A DNA stretch of 64,000 nt, from positions 28,171 to 92,170 of the forward strand of contig DASZVY010000063.1 of assembly GCA_035546855.1 (NCBI GenBank), given 5' to 3'. The position numbers were made by a program, and so were the translations under genes. This document shows positions 34,811 to 42,891 of the stretch, piece by piece. How positions within the stretch are numbered: the first letter of the stretch is position 1; each line of letters starts with the position of its first letter. The notes beneath the pieces are model-generated. The model was not told where the DNA came from. It saw only the letters and a list, made by a program, of their open reading frames with translations, and did not search any database. This DNA comes from Nitrobacter sp035546855 (GTDB taxonomy: Bacteria > Pseudomonadota > Alphaproteobacteria > Rhizobiales > Xanthobacteraceae).

Positions 34811-35281
34811 ATGCGGATTGCGCTTTTTCAGCCCGATATTCCACAGAACACCGGGACGATTCTGCGGCTGTGCGCCTGCCTTGGCGTCGAGGCCCACATT
34901 ATCGAGCCCGCCGGCTTCCCGGTCTCGGACCGGCATTTCCGCCGTGCGGGCATGGACTATCTCGATCAGGTGACGATCGTCCGCCACGATTCGTGGTCCG
35001 AATTCCACCGCTGGCGACAGGCGGACGGCGGACGGCTGGTCTTGTTGACGACCAGGGGGGCCCGCTCCTATCTGGATCATCACTACGAAAACAGCGATAT
35101 TCTGCTGATGGGACGCGAGAGCGCCGGGGTTCCGGACGAGGTCGCGGCCGCAGCCGATGAGCGACTCGTGATCCCCATCCGCGCCGGCCTGCGTTCGCTG
35201 AATGTGGCCATGGCGGCCGCGATGGCGCTCGGCGAGGCGCTGCGCCAGACCCGGCCGCCGACCCCGGAGACGACCTCATGA
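34811..35281 (+). CDS. trmL: tRNA (cytidine/uridine-34-2'-O)-methyltransferase
   Basis: TrmL methylates the wobble nucleotide ribose of some leucine tRNAs. The 156-residue product from the ATG at 34811 begins MRIALFQPDIPQNTG, matching the usual start of the family and its length; an ATG at 34784 would add nine residues. The SPOUT knot motifs are present: ILLMGRESAGVP and IPIRAGLRSLNVAMAAAMALGEALRQ. The stop codon overlaps the queE start (ATGA), so the two tRNA wobble-position genes are translationally coupled. Confidence 0.93.
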   Translation: MRIALFQPDIPQNTGTILRLCACLGVEAHIIEPAGFPVSDRHFRRAGMDYLDQVTIVRHDSWSEFHRWRQADGGRLVLLTTRGARSYLDHHYENSDILLMGRESAGVPDEVAAAADERLVIPIRAGLRSLNVAMAAAMALGEALRQTRPPTPETTS

Positions 35282-35910
35282 GCTATGCGGTCAAGGAAAT
35301 CTTTCTGACCCTGCAGGGGGAAGGCGCCCACGCCGGACGGGCCTCGGTGTTCTGCAGGTTTTCGGGCTGCAACCTCTGGAGCGGCCGCGAGGAGGACCGC
35401 GGCGAAGCCGCATGCCGGTTTTGCGACACCGACTTCGTCGGCATGGACGGCACGCTGGGCGGCCGCTACGCGACCGCCGACGCTCTCGCCGACGCCATCG
35501 CCGCCCAGTGGACCGGCCCGCACGTCCACCGCTACGTGGTGCTGACCGGCGGCGAGCCGCTGCTGCAGGTGGATGCGCCGTTGATCGACGCCCTGCACGC
35601 CCGCGGCTTCGAAATCGGTATCGAGACCAACGGCACGATCGCGCCGCCGGAGGGCCTCGACTGGATCTGCGTCAGCCCGAAGGCGGGCGCCGATTTGCGC
35701 CTGATCAAGGGCCATGAACTCAAACTCGTCTATCCGCAGGCCGAGAACCGGCCCGAGGATTTCGCCGGCCTTGCCTTCGAGCGCTTCTCATTGCAACCGA
35801 TGGACGGGCCGGATATCGCGGAGAACACGAGGCTCGCAATCGACTACTGCCTGCGTCATCCGCAATGGCAGCTGAGCGTGCAGACGCACAAGACACTGGG
35901 GATCAGGTAG
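35278..35910 (+). CDS. queE: 7-carboxy-7-deazaguanine synthase
   Basis: QueE is a radical SAM enzyme that contracts the ring of 6-carboxytetrahydropterin to 7-carboxy-7-deazaguanine on the way to queuosine. The 210-residue protein has the QueE-type cluster motif C-x14-C-x2-C (CNLW to CRFC) instead of the classical Cx3Cx2C, and the GGEPLLQ motif for SAM binding. The N-terminal EIFLTLQGEGAHAGRASVF is typical. It overlaps trmL by four bases, and a queD-like gene follows after a repeat. Confidence 0.95.
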   Translation: MSYAVKEIFLTLQGEGAHAGRASVFCRFSGCNLWSGREEDRGEAACRFCDTDFVGMDGTLGGRYATADALADAIAAQWTGPHVHRYVVLTGGEPLLQVDAPLIDALHARGFEIGIETNGTIAPPEGLDWICVSPKAGADLRLIKGHELKLVYPQAENRPEDFAGLAFERFSLQPMDGPDIAENTRLAIDYCLRHPQWQLSVQTHKTLGIR

Positions 35911-35944
35911 GGAAATTCACGGTGCTTGCAATGAACAATCCATA

Positions 35945-36082
35945 TGTGCCCCGGACGCGGTGCATCGCGCCGCTGCCGGCGGCGTGGCGCCCCGCTGATC
36001 CGGGGCCGTCGCGCAGGCGGTATTCGTAACGGTCCCGGTTCTGCGAAGCAGCATCAAGAGCTGCCGCATCGCGCCCGGGACG
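35945..36082. repeat. intergenic repeat, family 2, copy 2
   Basis: It starts TGTGCCCCGGACGCGGTGCATC and ends TGCCGCATCGCGCCCGGGACG, with GGTCCCGGTTCTGCGAAGC inside, matching the element at 26389-26510. It separates queE from the queD-like gene and may uncouple their expression. Confidence 0.8.
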
Positions 36083-36106
36083 AGTTGTCAGGAGTAGGTT
36101 TCTCAC

Positions 36107-36487
36107 ATGTGGGAGTTGACGAAATCGTTCCGCTTCGAGGCCGCGCATTCGCTGGCCGGAACGACCTTTGGCGAAGCCAGCGAGGAAATCCACGGCCATT
36201 CGTTTCGGGCCGAAGTGACGATCCGCGGCATGCCCGACCCCCAAACCGGCATGGTGCTCGACCTCGGCGTACTCGAACAGCGCATCGGCGATGTCGAAGC
36301 CAAGCTCGATCACAAGCTGCTCAACAATGTCAAAGGTCTCGGCCTGCCGACGCTCGAGAACCTGACGCGCTTCATCTGGGAGCATGTGCAGCATGCCGGC
36401 CAGATCGTTCGCGTCAGCGTGCATCGCGACAGTTGCGGCGAAAGCTGCACTTACTTTGGACCGCAGAAATCGACGTCGTCACCCTAA
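36107..36487 (+). CDS. queD: QueD-like 6-pyruvoyltetrahydropterin synthase family protein
   Basis: The 126-residue protein belongs to the PTPS/QueD family (COG0720). Zinc ligands are His14 (FEAAH), His29 and His31 (HGH). QueD converts dihydroneopterin triphosphate to 6-carboxytetrahydropterin, and position next to queE supports that role. However, the residue that is the catalytic Cys in QueD (CxxxHGH) is Ser25 here, in SEEIHGH; Glu26 instead gives the ExxHGH pattern described for PTPS-III enzymes of folate synthesis. The C-terminal RDSCGESCTYF resembles QueD. The name queD rests mainly on context; a folate role or an altered mechanism is possible. Confidence 0.82.
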   Translation: MWELTKSFRFEAAHSLAGTTFGEASEEIHGHSFRAEVTIRGMPDPQTGMVLDLGVLEQRIGDVEAKLDHKLLNNVKGLGLPTLENLTRFIWEHVQHAGQIVRVSVHRDSCGESCTYFGPQKSTSSP

Positions 36488-36529
36488 GGGGGTCTGACCG
36501 GAAATGTTATGCGCCAAGCTAGCCAACGT

Positions 36530-36622
36530 CGTCATGCCCGGCCTTGTGCCGGGCATCCACGTCTTCCTTGAAATTCCGCAAGAGTAAGGCGTGGACGGCC
36601 GGGACAAGCCCGGCCATGACGG
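36530..36622. repeat. palindromic intergenic repeat, family 1, copy 6
   Basis: This near-consensus copy begins CGTCATGCCCGGCCTTG and ends AGCCCGGCCATGACGG, with ATCCACGTCTT and AAGGCGTGGAC around the loop. It lies between the queD-like gene and hemF. Confidence 0.9.
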
Positions 36623-36671
36623 AAATTGGCGCTTCGGCTTGCGACAACGCAGCAAACATCAGGAGCCGCGC

Positions 36672-37559
36672 ATGGACGCTTCCCTCATCGATGATCGCAA
36701 AACCCGGGCCCGCGCATGGTTCGAGTCGCTGCGCGACCAGATCTGCGCTGCGTTCGAGAGGCTGGAGGACGGCGCGCCCGCGACGCTCTATTCCGGCGAG
36801 CCGGGCCGTTTCGTGCGAACGCCGTGGGAGCGCACCGACCATAGCGGCAAGCCCGGCGGCGGCGGCGTGATGGCGATGATGCACGGCCGGCTGTTCGAGA
36901 AGGTCGGCGTGCACTGCTCGACCGTGCACGGCGAGTTCGCGCCGGAATTCCGCGCGCAGATTCCGGGCGCCGCCGACGATCCCAAGTTCTGGGCCTCCGG
37001 CATCTCGCTGATCGCCCACATGCGCAACCCCCATGTTCCCGCCGTGCACATGAACACCCGCTTCGTCGTCACGACCAAAGCGTGGTTCGGCGGCGGCGCG
37101 GATCTGACCCCGGTGCTCGATCGCCGCCGCACCCAGGAGGATCCCGACACGCGGGCGTTTCACGCCGCGATGAAATCCGCCTGCGACGCCCACGCGGCGA
37201 TCGCGCCCTACGACAAGTACAAAAAATGGTGCGACGAATATTTCTATCTGCCGCACCGCCAGGAAGCGCGCGGCATCGGCGGCATCTTCTACGACTGGCA
37301 CGACTCGGGCGACTGGGATGCCGACCTTGCCTTCACGCAGGATGTCGGGCGCGCTTTCCTGCGCATCTTCCCCGAGTTGGTCCGGCGCAACGTCGCGACG
37401 CCGTGGAACGAGGCCGACCGCGAGGAGCAGTTGATCCGGCGCGGCCGCTATGTCGAATTCAATTTGCTCTACGACCGCGGCACCATTTTTGGCCTCAAGA
37501 CCGGCGGCAACGTCGACTCGATCCTGTCATCGATGCCGCCCGAGGTGAAATGGCCATGA
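36672..37559 (+). CDS. hemF: oxygen-dependent coproporphyrinogen III oxidase
   Basis: HemF uses oxygen to decarboxylate coproporphyrinogen III twice, giving protoporphyrinogen IX for haem and chlorin synthesis. The 295-residue protein has the family hallmarks: SGKPGGGGVM, HMRNPHVPAVHMNTRF, WFGGGADLTPV, the GIGGIFYDW motif, and the C-terminal RGRYVEFNLLYDRGTIFGL. The start at MDASLIDD (36672) follows the repeat, and the 27 open codons upstream derive from it. The stop overlaps the start of the HAD hydrolase gene. I see no FixK/FNR box in the short upstream region. Confidence 0.96.
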   Translation: MDASLIDDRKTRARAWFESLRDQICAAFERLEDGAPATLYSGEPGRFVRTPWERTDHSGKPGGGGVMAMMHGRLFEKVGVHCSTVHGEFAPEFRAQIPGAADDPKFWASGISLIAHMRNPHVPAVHMNTRFVVTTKAWFGGGADLTPVLDRRRTQEDPDTRAFHAAMKSACDAHAAIAPYDKYKKWCDEYFYLPHRQEARGIGGIFYDWHDSGDWDADLAFTQDVGRAFLRIFPELVRRNVATPWNEADREEQLIRRGRYVEFNLLYDRGTIFGLKTGGNVDSILSSMPPEVKWP

Positions 37560-38293
37560 CCGCGACGCCGCAACTGCCGCGCGCGATGCTGATCGACATG
37601 GATGATACCATCCTGTCCGCCTATGGCCGCCCCGAGATCGCCTGGAACAGGATCGCGGAGGAATTCGCCGCGGAATTCGGCCCGCTGACGCCGCAGCAGG
37701 TCGCGAATTCGGTTCTGAGCTACGCACGGCAATTCTGGTCGACCGCAGAGCCGGTCTGGCGGCTCAAGCTCGCGGAAGCGCGGCGGCTGACGGTGAAAGG
37801 CGGATTTGCGGCGCTCGCCGCCGAAAGTCGCGGCGCGCTCAGCGACGATCTCGCCGAGCGCGTCGCCGACCGTTTCACCGCCTATCGCGAGGAGGAAATG
37901 TTCGTCTTTCCCGGCGCGCATGATGCGATCGACGCGCTGAAAGCCCATGGCGTCAAGCTCGCGCTGGTAACCAACGGCGCCGGCGATACCCAGCGCGCCA
38001 AGGTCGAACGCTTCGAACTGGCGCATCGCTTCGATCACATCCAGATCGAAGGCGAACACGGCTTCGGCAAGCCCGAAGAGCGCGCTTATCGTCACGCGAT
38101 GGCGGCGCTCGGCGTCACCGCCGCCGACACCTGGATGATCGGCGACAATCTGGAATGGGAGGTCGAGGCGCCGCAGCGGCTCGGCATCTATGCGGTCTGG
38201 ATGGACGTGCACGGCGAGGGCCTGCCCGAAGGCTCGACCATCCGTCCCAATCGCATCATCCGCTCGCTGAGCGAATTGCTGCCAGGCGAATGA
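37550..38293 (+). CDS. HAD-superfamily hydrolase
   Basis: The 247-residue protein has the four HAD motifs: nucleophile in LIDMDDTIL, Thr in LVTNGAGDTQ, Lys in HGFGKPEERAY, and Asp in WMIGDNLEWEVEAP. It probably removes phosphate from a small metabolite; a C1-type cap is suggested by the helical insert after motif I. The first ATG at 37550 overlaps the end of hemF, and a second ATG lies at 37556; GAGG just upstream serves either. Coupling to hemF is likely, but a link to haem metabolism is not established. Confidence 0.88.
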   Translation: MAMTATPQLPRAMLIDMDDTILSAYGRPEIAWNRIAEEFAAEFGPLTPQQVANSVLSYARQFWSTAEPVWRLKLAEARRLTVKGGFAALAAESRGALSDDLAERVADRFTAYREEEMFVFPGAHDAIDALKAHGVKLALVTNGAGDTQRAKVERFELAHRFDHIQIEGEHGFGKPEERAYRHAMAALGVTAADTWMIGDNLEWEVEAPQRLGIYAVWMDVHGEGLPEGSTIRPNRIIRSLSELLPGE

Positions 38294-38302
38294 AGCCCGG
38301 TG

Positions 38303-39646
38303 TTATCCTTCCAGATTGGCGTTCTTGGTTTCAGGCGTCATCAAAATGGCGATGATCGCGGCGACCGCGTAAACCATCACCAGCCCGCCGATGAAAATGT
38401 AGGCGTCGTGAATGCCGTAAGCCCGCAGAATCTGGCCCGCGAAGATCGGAATCAGGCCGCCGCCATACACCTGCGAAATCTGATAGCCGGCACTCGCACC
38501 CGAGGCGCGATAGCGTGTCGGGAAGTTTTCCGTATAGAACGCCGGAATCGCGCCATAGCCGAAGCCGAATACGAAACCAAAGCCGATCACCTCGGCGAGG
38601 ACGGCGTACAGAAAAACGCCCGTATTGATGAGATAGAAATACGGGATCGCGAAGATCAGGAAGACAACGGCGGCGATCAGCAGGATCGTCCTGCGGTTGA
38701 TGATATCGGCCAGAAACGCGCCGATGATCATGAACACCAGCATGGACGCCGCGGCGATCAGTCCGATCACCTCCGGCGTCGAACCGGTGAAGCCGACCGC
38801 CTTCATGTAACTGGTGCCGAATACGAAATAGAGGAAGAATGCGCCGCCGAACATGGCATTGACCAGCGACGTGCGCAGGATCGTGAGCGGCATCTGACGC
38901 CACACTTCCTTCGCTGGACTGTCCAAAATCTCCTGCTTCGCCCGGTGCTCCTCGAACACGAAACTGTCTTCGGTCTTGGAGCGGATGATGATGCCAACGA
39001 TTGCCACCAGGAAACCCACGAAGAAGAAGATGCGCCATCCCCAGGCGGTGAAGTGCTCCGGCGTCATGATCGCCTTGACGAAGATCACCGAACCGAAACC
39101 GAGCAACAGGCCGATCGGAATGGCGAAGCCGACCCACGCGCCCCAGAAGGCGCGGTACTTCGACCGCGCCGCCTGCTCGACCACCCAGGTCGACGCGGTG
39201 CCGAATTCGGCGCCGAAACTGATACCCTGCGCCAGGCGAAACACGATCAGCAGGATCGGGGCGATGGTGCCGACGCTGTCGTAGGTGGGCGTCAAGCCGA
39301 TCAGCAGCGAACTGACACCCATCAAGATCAGCGCATAGACCATGGCGTCCTTGCGCCCGTACCGATCGGCGATGTGGCCGAAGGTGTAAGCGCCGATCGG
39401 GCGAATGATGATACCGAGGCCATAGACGCCGATGGCCGCGGCCACGGCAGCGAGACCCGGCAATTTGAAGAAGATGCCGCCCCAGACAGTCGCCGCGATG
39501 ACGCCGGTCACCAGATAATCGTACTGTTCAATGATCGAGCCAACGATGCTCGCAAGTGCGACTTTGTAGATTTGGCGATTGGAGGGAGATGCCTCACCGG
39601 GGAGAGGCGTCGAGGCGGAAACCGGAATCGCGGCAGCGTTGCCCAT
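38303..39646 (-). CDS. MFS transporter, metabolite:H+ symporter (MHS) type
   Basis: The 447-residue protein has 12 predicted membrane segments. The motif GHIADRYGRKDAMV after segment 2 and the corresponding repeat in the second half mark the major facilitator superfamily; RPIGAYTFG and WRIFFFVGF fit the MHS group, which carries organic acids such as alpha-ketoglutarate, citrate, shikimate or proline-betaine. The start at MGNAAAIP (39646) has GAGG seven bases upstream. It stands alone, convergent with the HAD gene. The substrate cannot be inferred. Confidence 0.9.
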   Translation of the reverse strand: MGNAAAIPVSASTPLPGEASPSNRQIYKVALASIVGSIIEQYDYLVTGVIAATVWGGIFFKLPGLAAVAAAIGVYGLGIIIRPIGAYTFGHIADRYGRKDAMVYALILMGVSSLLIGLTPTYDSVGTIAPILLIVFRLAQGISFGAEFGTASTWVVEQAARSKYRAFWGAWVGFAIPIGLLLGFGSVIFVKAIMTPEHFTAWGWRIFFFVGFLVAIVGIIIRSKTEDSFVFEEHRAKQEILDSPAKEVWRQMPLTILRTSLVNAMFGGAFFLYFVFGTSYMKAVGFTGSTPEVIGLIAAASMLVFMIIGAFLADIINRRTILLIAAVVFLIFAIPYFYLINTGVFLYAVLAEVIGFGFVFGFGYGAIPAFYTENFPTRYRASGASAGYQISQVYGGGLIPIFAGQILRAYGIHDAYIFIGGLVMVYAVAAIIAILMTPETKNANLEG

Positions 39647-39786
39647 CTTGCGCCTCACCCTTGTTTTGGAATGGAAATAATCACAGCCGACCTACGCCGC
39701 AAGGCAATCACGAAACTGTGCAGAGGTGATGTCGGGCGTTGGACAGGCTTGCTGACAGAGGCAAGCGCACGTCTCGGCTGCTTGCG

Positions 39787-41043
39787 CTAAAACCGGTGAT
39801 CGCGGGTAAACCGCGCAACGGTCTGATCAGCGATCGCCGCGAGCCGCGCCGGATCGAGCGGGAAATCGGCAGCGAGCCAGGCGTCCTCGGCCAGCGTCAG
39901 CACGTGCCCGAGCGCCGGCCCTTCCGCGATGCCGCGCGCAACAAAATCCGCAGCCTTCAGCGGAAACGCCGGCGGCTGCCAGCGTTGCGGCAGCGTGGCA
40001 AAATTCTGCCACGACGCGTCATTCACGCCGCGCCGCGCGCGCGCCCAGGCGAGCAGCAGGCGATCGCGATACACCGCCGCGCCGAGCCGGTAGAGCCGCC
40101 GCCTGGCGACCGCTTCATCCATGCCGCCGAGCCGCCACCAGCGGTGTCCCATGGAGTCGAGTCGCTTCGCTTCGGCGTTGGACAGCCGCAGCCGCTGTGC
40201 CAGCCGCCGCGCATCCTCGGGCACGCTCACCGCGAGCGCACCGAGCCGGCGAATCGGATCGGCGGCGAGACCAAGCGAGCGCTCCGCGGCCAGCATCGCC
40301 GCGAATGGCCCGCGATAGGCAACGCCGCCGGTGATAGCCAGCAACAGCCCGCCATCCTCCATGGCGATCAGGGCGTCCGCCGCGCCTGGCGCGACCAGCA
40401 GCTTCAGCATTTCCATGCGCACGCGCTCCGCCGACAGGCCGGCGAGGCCGGCGCGGCCGCGGATGCAGGCAAGAGTGCCGTCGCGGTCGGGCTCGCCCGC
40501 GCCATAGGCGGCATGAATACGGAAGAAGCGGAGAATGCGCAGATAATCCTCGGCGATGCGCCGGTCCGGGTCGCCGATGAAACGCACGCGCCTCGCCGCG
40601 ATATCCGCGAGTCCCCCGACATGATCGTACACGTTGCCGTCGATGTCGGCGGACAGGCCGTTGATGGTGAAATCGCGCCGCTCGGCATCGGCCGCCCAGT
40701 CGCGGCCGAACGCGACCTTTGCCTTGCGGCCGAACGTTTCGACGTCCTCGCGCAGCGTCGTGACCTCGAACGGCTGTCCGTCCACCACCAGCGTCACCGT
40801 GCCGTGCGCGACGCCGGTGGGCACACTCTTGATGCGCGCCGTGGCGGCGCGGCGGACCACCTCGTCGGGCACCGCGGTGGTGGCGATGTCGATCTCGCCG
40901 ACCGGCAGGCCCATCAGCGCATTGCGCACGGCGCCGCCGACCACACGCGCCTCCTCGCCGTGACCATTGAGCAGCGCGAGCACGCGCGCCGCCGGGCCCG
41001 GCGTCAGCCAGGGCACGTCACGCAACGCGCGGACCGCGCTCAT
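39787..41043 (-). CDS. cca: CCA tRNA nucleotidyltransferase family protein
   Basis: The 418-residue class II nucleotidyltransferase should add CCA ends to tRNA; a poly(A) polymerase activity is the alternative in this family. The head domain has VVGGAVRNALMG and the metal site EIDIATT, where Glu stands for the first Asp of the usual DxD. RRDFTINGLSADIDG and RIAEDYLRILRFFRIHAAYG follow as in the family. The C-terminal half is helical, as expected. It is the last gene of a minus-strand operon (DUF1285, Nudix, DUF6111, cca) whose genes overlap by four bases each. Confidence 0.92.
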   Translation of the reverse strand: MSAVRALRDVPWLTPGPAARVLALLNGHGEEARVVGGAVRNALMGLPVGEIDIATTAVPDEVVRRAATARIKSVPTGVAHGTVTLVVDGQPFEVTTLREDVETFGRKAKVAFGRDWAADAERRDFTINGLSADIDGNVYDHVGGLADIAARRVRFIGDPDRRIAEDYLRILRFFRIHAAYGAGEPDRDGTLACIRGRAGLAGLSAERVRMEMLKLLVAPGAADALIAMEDGGLLLAITGGVAYRGPFAAMLAAERSLGLAADPIRRLGALAVSVPEDARRLAQRLRLSNAEAKRLDSMGHRWWRLGGMDEAVARRRLYRLGAAVYRDRLLLAWARARRGVNDASWQNFATLPQRWQPPAFPLKAADFVARGIAEGPALGHVLTLAEDAWLAADFPLDPARLAAIADQTVARFTRDHRF

Positions 41044-41303
41044 TTCTCGACTCCGGGAATCAACTTGCCGTTCTCGACATGCGCGGGAATGTAGGTCGAA
41101 TTCGGCGGAGCGCCGGAAAACTGCGCCAGCAGAACGAGGCTGAGAATGACGAGAGACATCGCGACCAGCGCAAGCCGGCCCACAATTCGAAGCGGCCAGG
41201 AAGCGGGAAGGTGAACACCGGCGCGCGTGGCGATCAGAAACAGCGCGTACACCGCGAACGGGATCAGGAAAATTCCGATTTCGGTGAGAACCGGACGGAT
41301 CAT
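41040..41303 (-). CDS. DUF6111-like small membrane protein
   Basis: The 87-residue protein has two membrane segments (ILVPFAVYALFLIA region at about 8-24 and LVAMSLVILSLVLLAQF at about 46-63) and a short C-terminal tail that ends NGKLIPGVEK, typical of the DUF6111 family. Function is unknown. It overlaps cca by four bases and the Nudix gene by four bases, so translation of the three is coupled. Confidence 0.82.
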   Translation of the reverse strand: MIRPVLTEIGIFLIPFAVYALFLIATRAGVHLPASWPLRIVGRLALVAMSLVILSLVLLAQFSGAPPNSTYIPAHVENGKLIPGVEK

Positions 41304-41977
41304 TTAAGATAGATCCGTTCGTAAAGCGCGCGCAGGATGCCGGCGGTAGCGCCCCAGATATAGCGTTCCGCGAATGGCATCTCGTAGAACGAGCGCTGCA
41401 TTCCGCGGAATTCCTTCTGGCCCATCCTGTGGTTGAGCGGGTTCATCAGGAACGACAGCGGCACCTCGAACACGTCGTCGACTTCCGCGGCATTGACCGC
41501 GAGCCGGAAACCCGGCTCGACCCGCGCCACCGTCGGCAGGATGCGGAAGCCGAAGCTCGTGCCGTAGAGATCGAGATAGCCGATCGGCTCGACATGGCCG
41601 CGGTCCAGCCCGACCTCTTCCCATGCTTCCCGCAGCGCGGCGTCCACCGGCGAAGCGTCGGTCGCGTCGATCTTGCCGCCGGGAAACGCGATCTGGCCGG
41701 CATGTTCGTTGAGATGGGCCGAGCGTTGCGTCAGCAGCACGGTGGGTTCGTCGTGCGCCACCACCGGGATCAGCACCGCCGCGGGACGGACCCGCTTTTC
41801 CCTGGCGATCGCCTGCAACATGAAATCGTTGCCCTGATCGCCGGTCAGCGGAACGACGCTTGCATCGGTCAAACCCGGCGGGATGTCGAACCGCAGCCGC
41901 GACCGCGCCCGCTCGAAAAACTCGGCCGCGCCGACATCCGTCGCGACGCCTTCGGCTTTCACAATCGGCTCGTTCAA
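41300..41977 (-). CDS. CoA pyrophosphatase-like Nudix hydrolase
   Basis: The 225-residue protein resembles NudL/PCD1-type Nudix enzymes that cleave coenzyme A and its derivatives. The Nudix box is GGKIDATDASPVDAALREAWEEVGL in parts: the REAWEEVGL core is complete, and the preceding GGKIDATDASP matches the CoA subfamily where Asp often replaces the first Glu. The N-terminal region (RPAAVLIPVV) and C-terminal YIWGATAGILRALYERI are typical. It overlaps both neighbours in the operon by four bases. Confidence 0.9.
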   Translation of the reverse strand: MNEPIVKAEGVATDVGAAEFFERARSRLRFDIPPGLTDASVVPLTGDQGNDFMLQAIAREKRVRPAAVLIPVVAHDEPTVLLTQRSAHLNEHAGQIAFPGGKIDATDASPVDAALREAWEEVGLDRGHVEPIGYLDLYGTSFGFRILPTVARVEPGFRLAVNAAEVDDVFEVPLSFLMNPLNHRMGQKEFRGMQRSFYEMPFAERYIWGATAGILRALYERIYLK

Positions 41978-42579
41978 GTCGCGGCCCTCACCTGCTCGGC
42001 GTCGGCCATCGCGAAGAACGCGCCGCCGGATTCGATCCCGAACATCATCCGGCCATCGATCATTCGCTCCTCGCCCATGTCAACAAGATCGTAATACAAC
42101 GCCCTCGTCACCTTGGCCCACAGATCAGCCCGAACGTGCAGGTACGGCTTCAGCCCGCCGCCCTCAGTGACTTCGAATCGCAGCCGGTGCGCGGCATCGC
42201 AGGACACCCAATCGTCGACATTGGTGCGAAACCGCAGCAGCCGGCCATTGTCACCCTGCCCGACGGTCATTTCGACTGCGAGGAACGGCGCGTCGTCGAC
42301 CCGGATGCCGACCTTCTCGACCGGGGTCACGAGAAAGTGCTTGCCGTCCTCCCGCTTCAGGATGGTCGAGAACAGCCGCACCAGCGCCGGCCGCCCGATC
42401 GGCGTTCCCATGTAGAACCAGGTGCCGTCGGTGCCGATCCGCATGTCGAGGTCGCCGCAGAACGGCGGGTTCCATAGATGCACCGGCGGCAGGCCCTTGG
42501 CGGTCGCCGCCGCGGCGTCACGCGCAGCCGTGGTCAGACCGTCCAGACTGCGATTGGTGCCCTGCCCTTGCTTCGCCAT
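41974..42579 (-). CDS. DUF1285 domain protein
   Basis: The 201-residue protein is a DUF1285 member: PVHLWNPPFCGDLDMRIGTDGTWFYMGTPIGRPALVRLFSTIL carries the PxxxWxPxxxGxxDMxI start in split form, and LVTPVEKVGIRVDDAPF follows. Function is unknown; the domain is common in Proteobacteria. It is the first gene of the cca operon. Its promoter should lie in the 312-base gap shared with the divergent MoxR operon. Confidence 0.88.
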   Translation of the reverse strand: MAKQGQGTNRSLDGLTTAARDAAAATAKGLPPVHLWNPPFCGDLDMRIGTDGTWFYMGTPIGRPALVRLFSTILKREDGKHFLVTPVEKVGIRVDDAPFLAVEMTVGQGDNGRLLRFRTNVDDWVSCDAAHRLRFEVTEGGGLKPYLHVRADLWAKVTRALYYDLVDMGEERMIDGRMMFGIESGGAFFAMADAEQVRAAT

Positions 42580-42891
42580 GGTTTATTCCGACTTTGTCCA
42601 TCCGGGTTTGGCATAAATGGCACGCCGCCATGTGAGACAGGGAGCTATGTGAGACAGGGATATGACGAGGCGCCTATCATCTCGCTCGATCGTGACGTCG
42701 TACATACCCTGAAACGCCCATAATGTGGGGATAGTTTACCTGAACAAATATATGGCCTTCCAGATATATGGCCCTTTCACGAGTTTAGCATGAGACTGGT
42801 GGACTCGCGGCAAAGCGGGTAGCGAATGTCAAATCCACGCCACTGGCGGCATGACGACCCAATCGGCGCGAGCACGCGCAAGGAGTAAAAG
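42580..42891. promoter_or_regulatory. divergent promoter region with two short direct repeats
   Basis: No gene is supported here. ATGTGAGACAGGGA occurs at 42630-42643 and again at 42647-42660 (17 bases apart). ATATATGGCC occurs at 42748-42757 and 42764-42773 (16 bases apart) in an AT-rich patch that is a plausible promoter for the MoxR operon. AAGGAG lies eight bases before its ATG. Confidence 0.5.

Noticed and set aside
37082..37549. N-terminal extension of the HAD hydrolase to 403 residues
   Set aside because: The extra codons lie inside hemF in another frame and are Arg-rich; the HAD nucleophile motif follows directly after the ATG at 37550.
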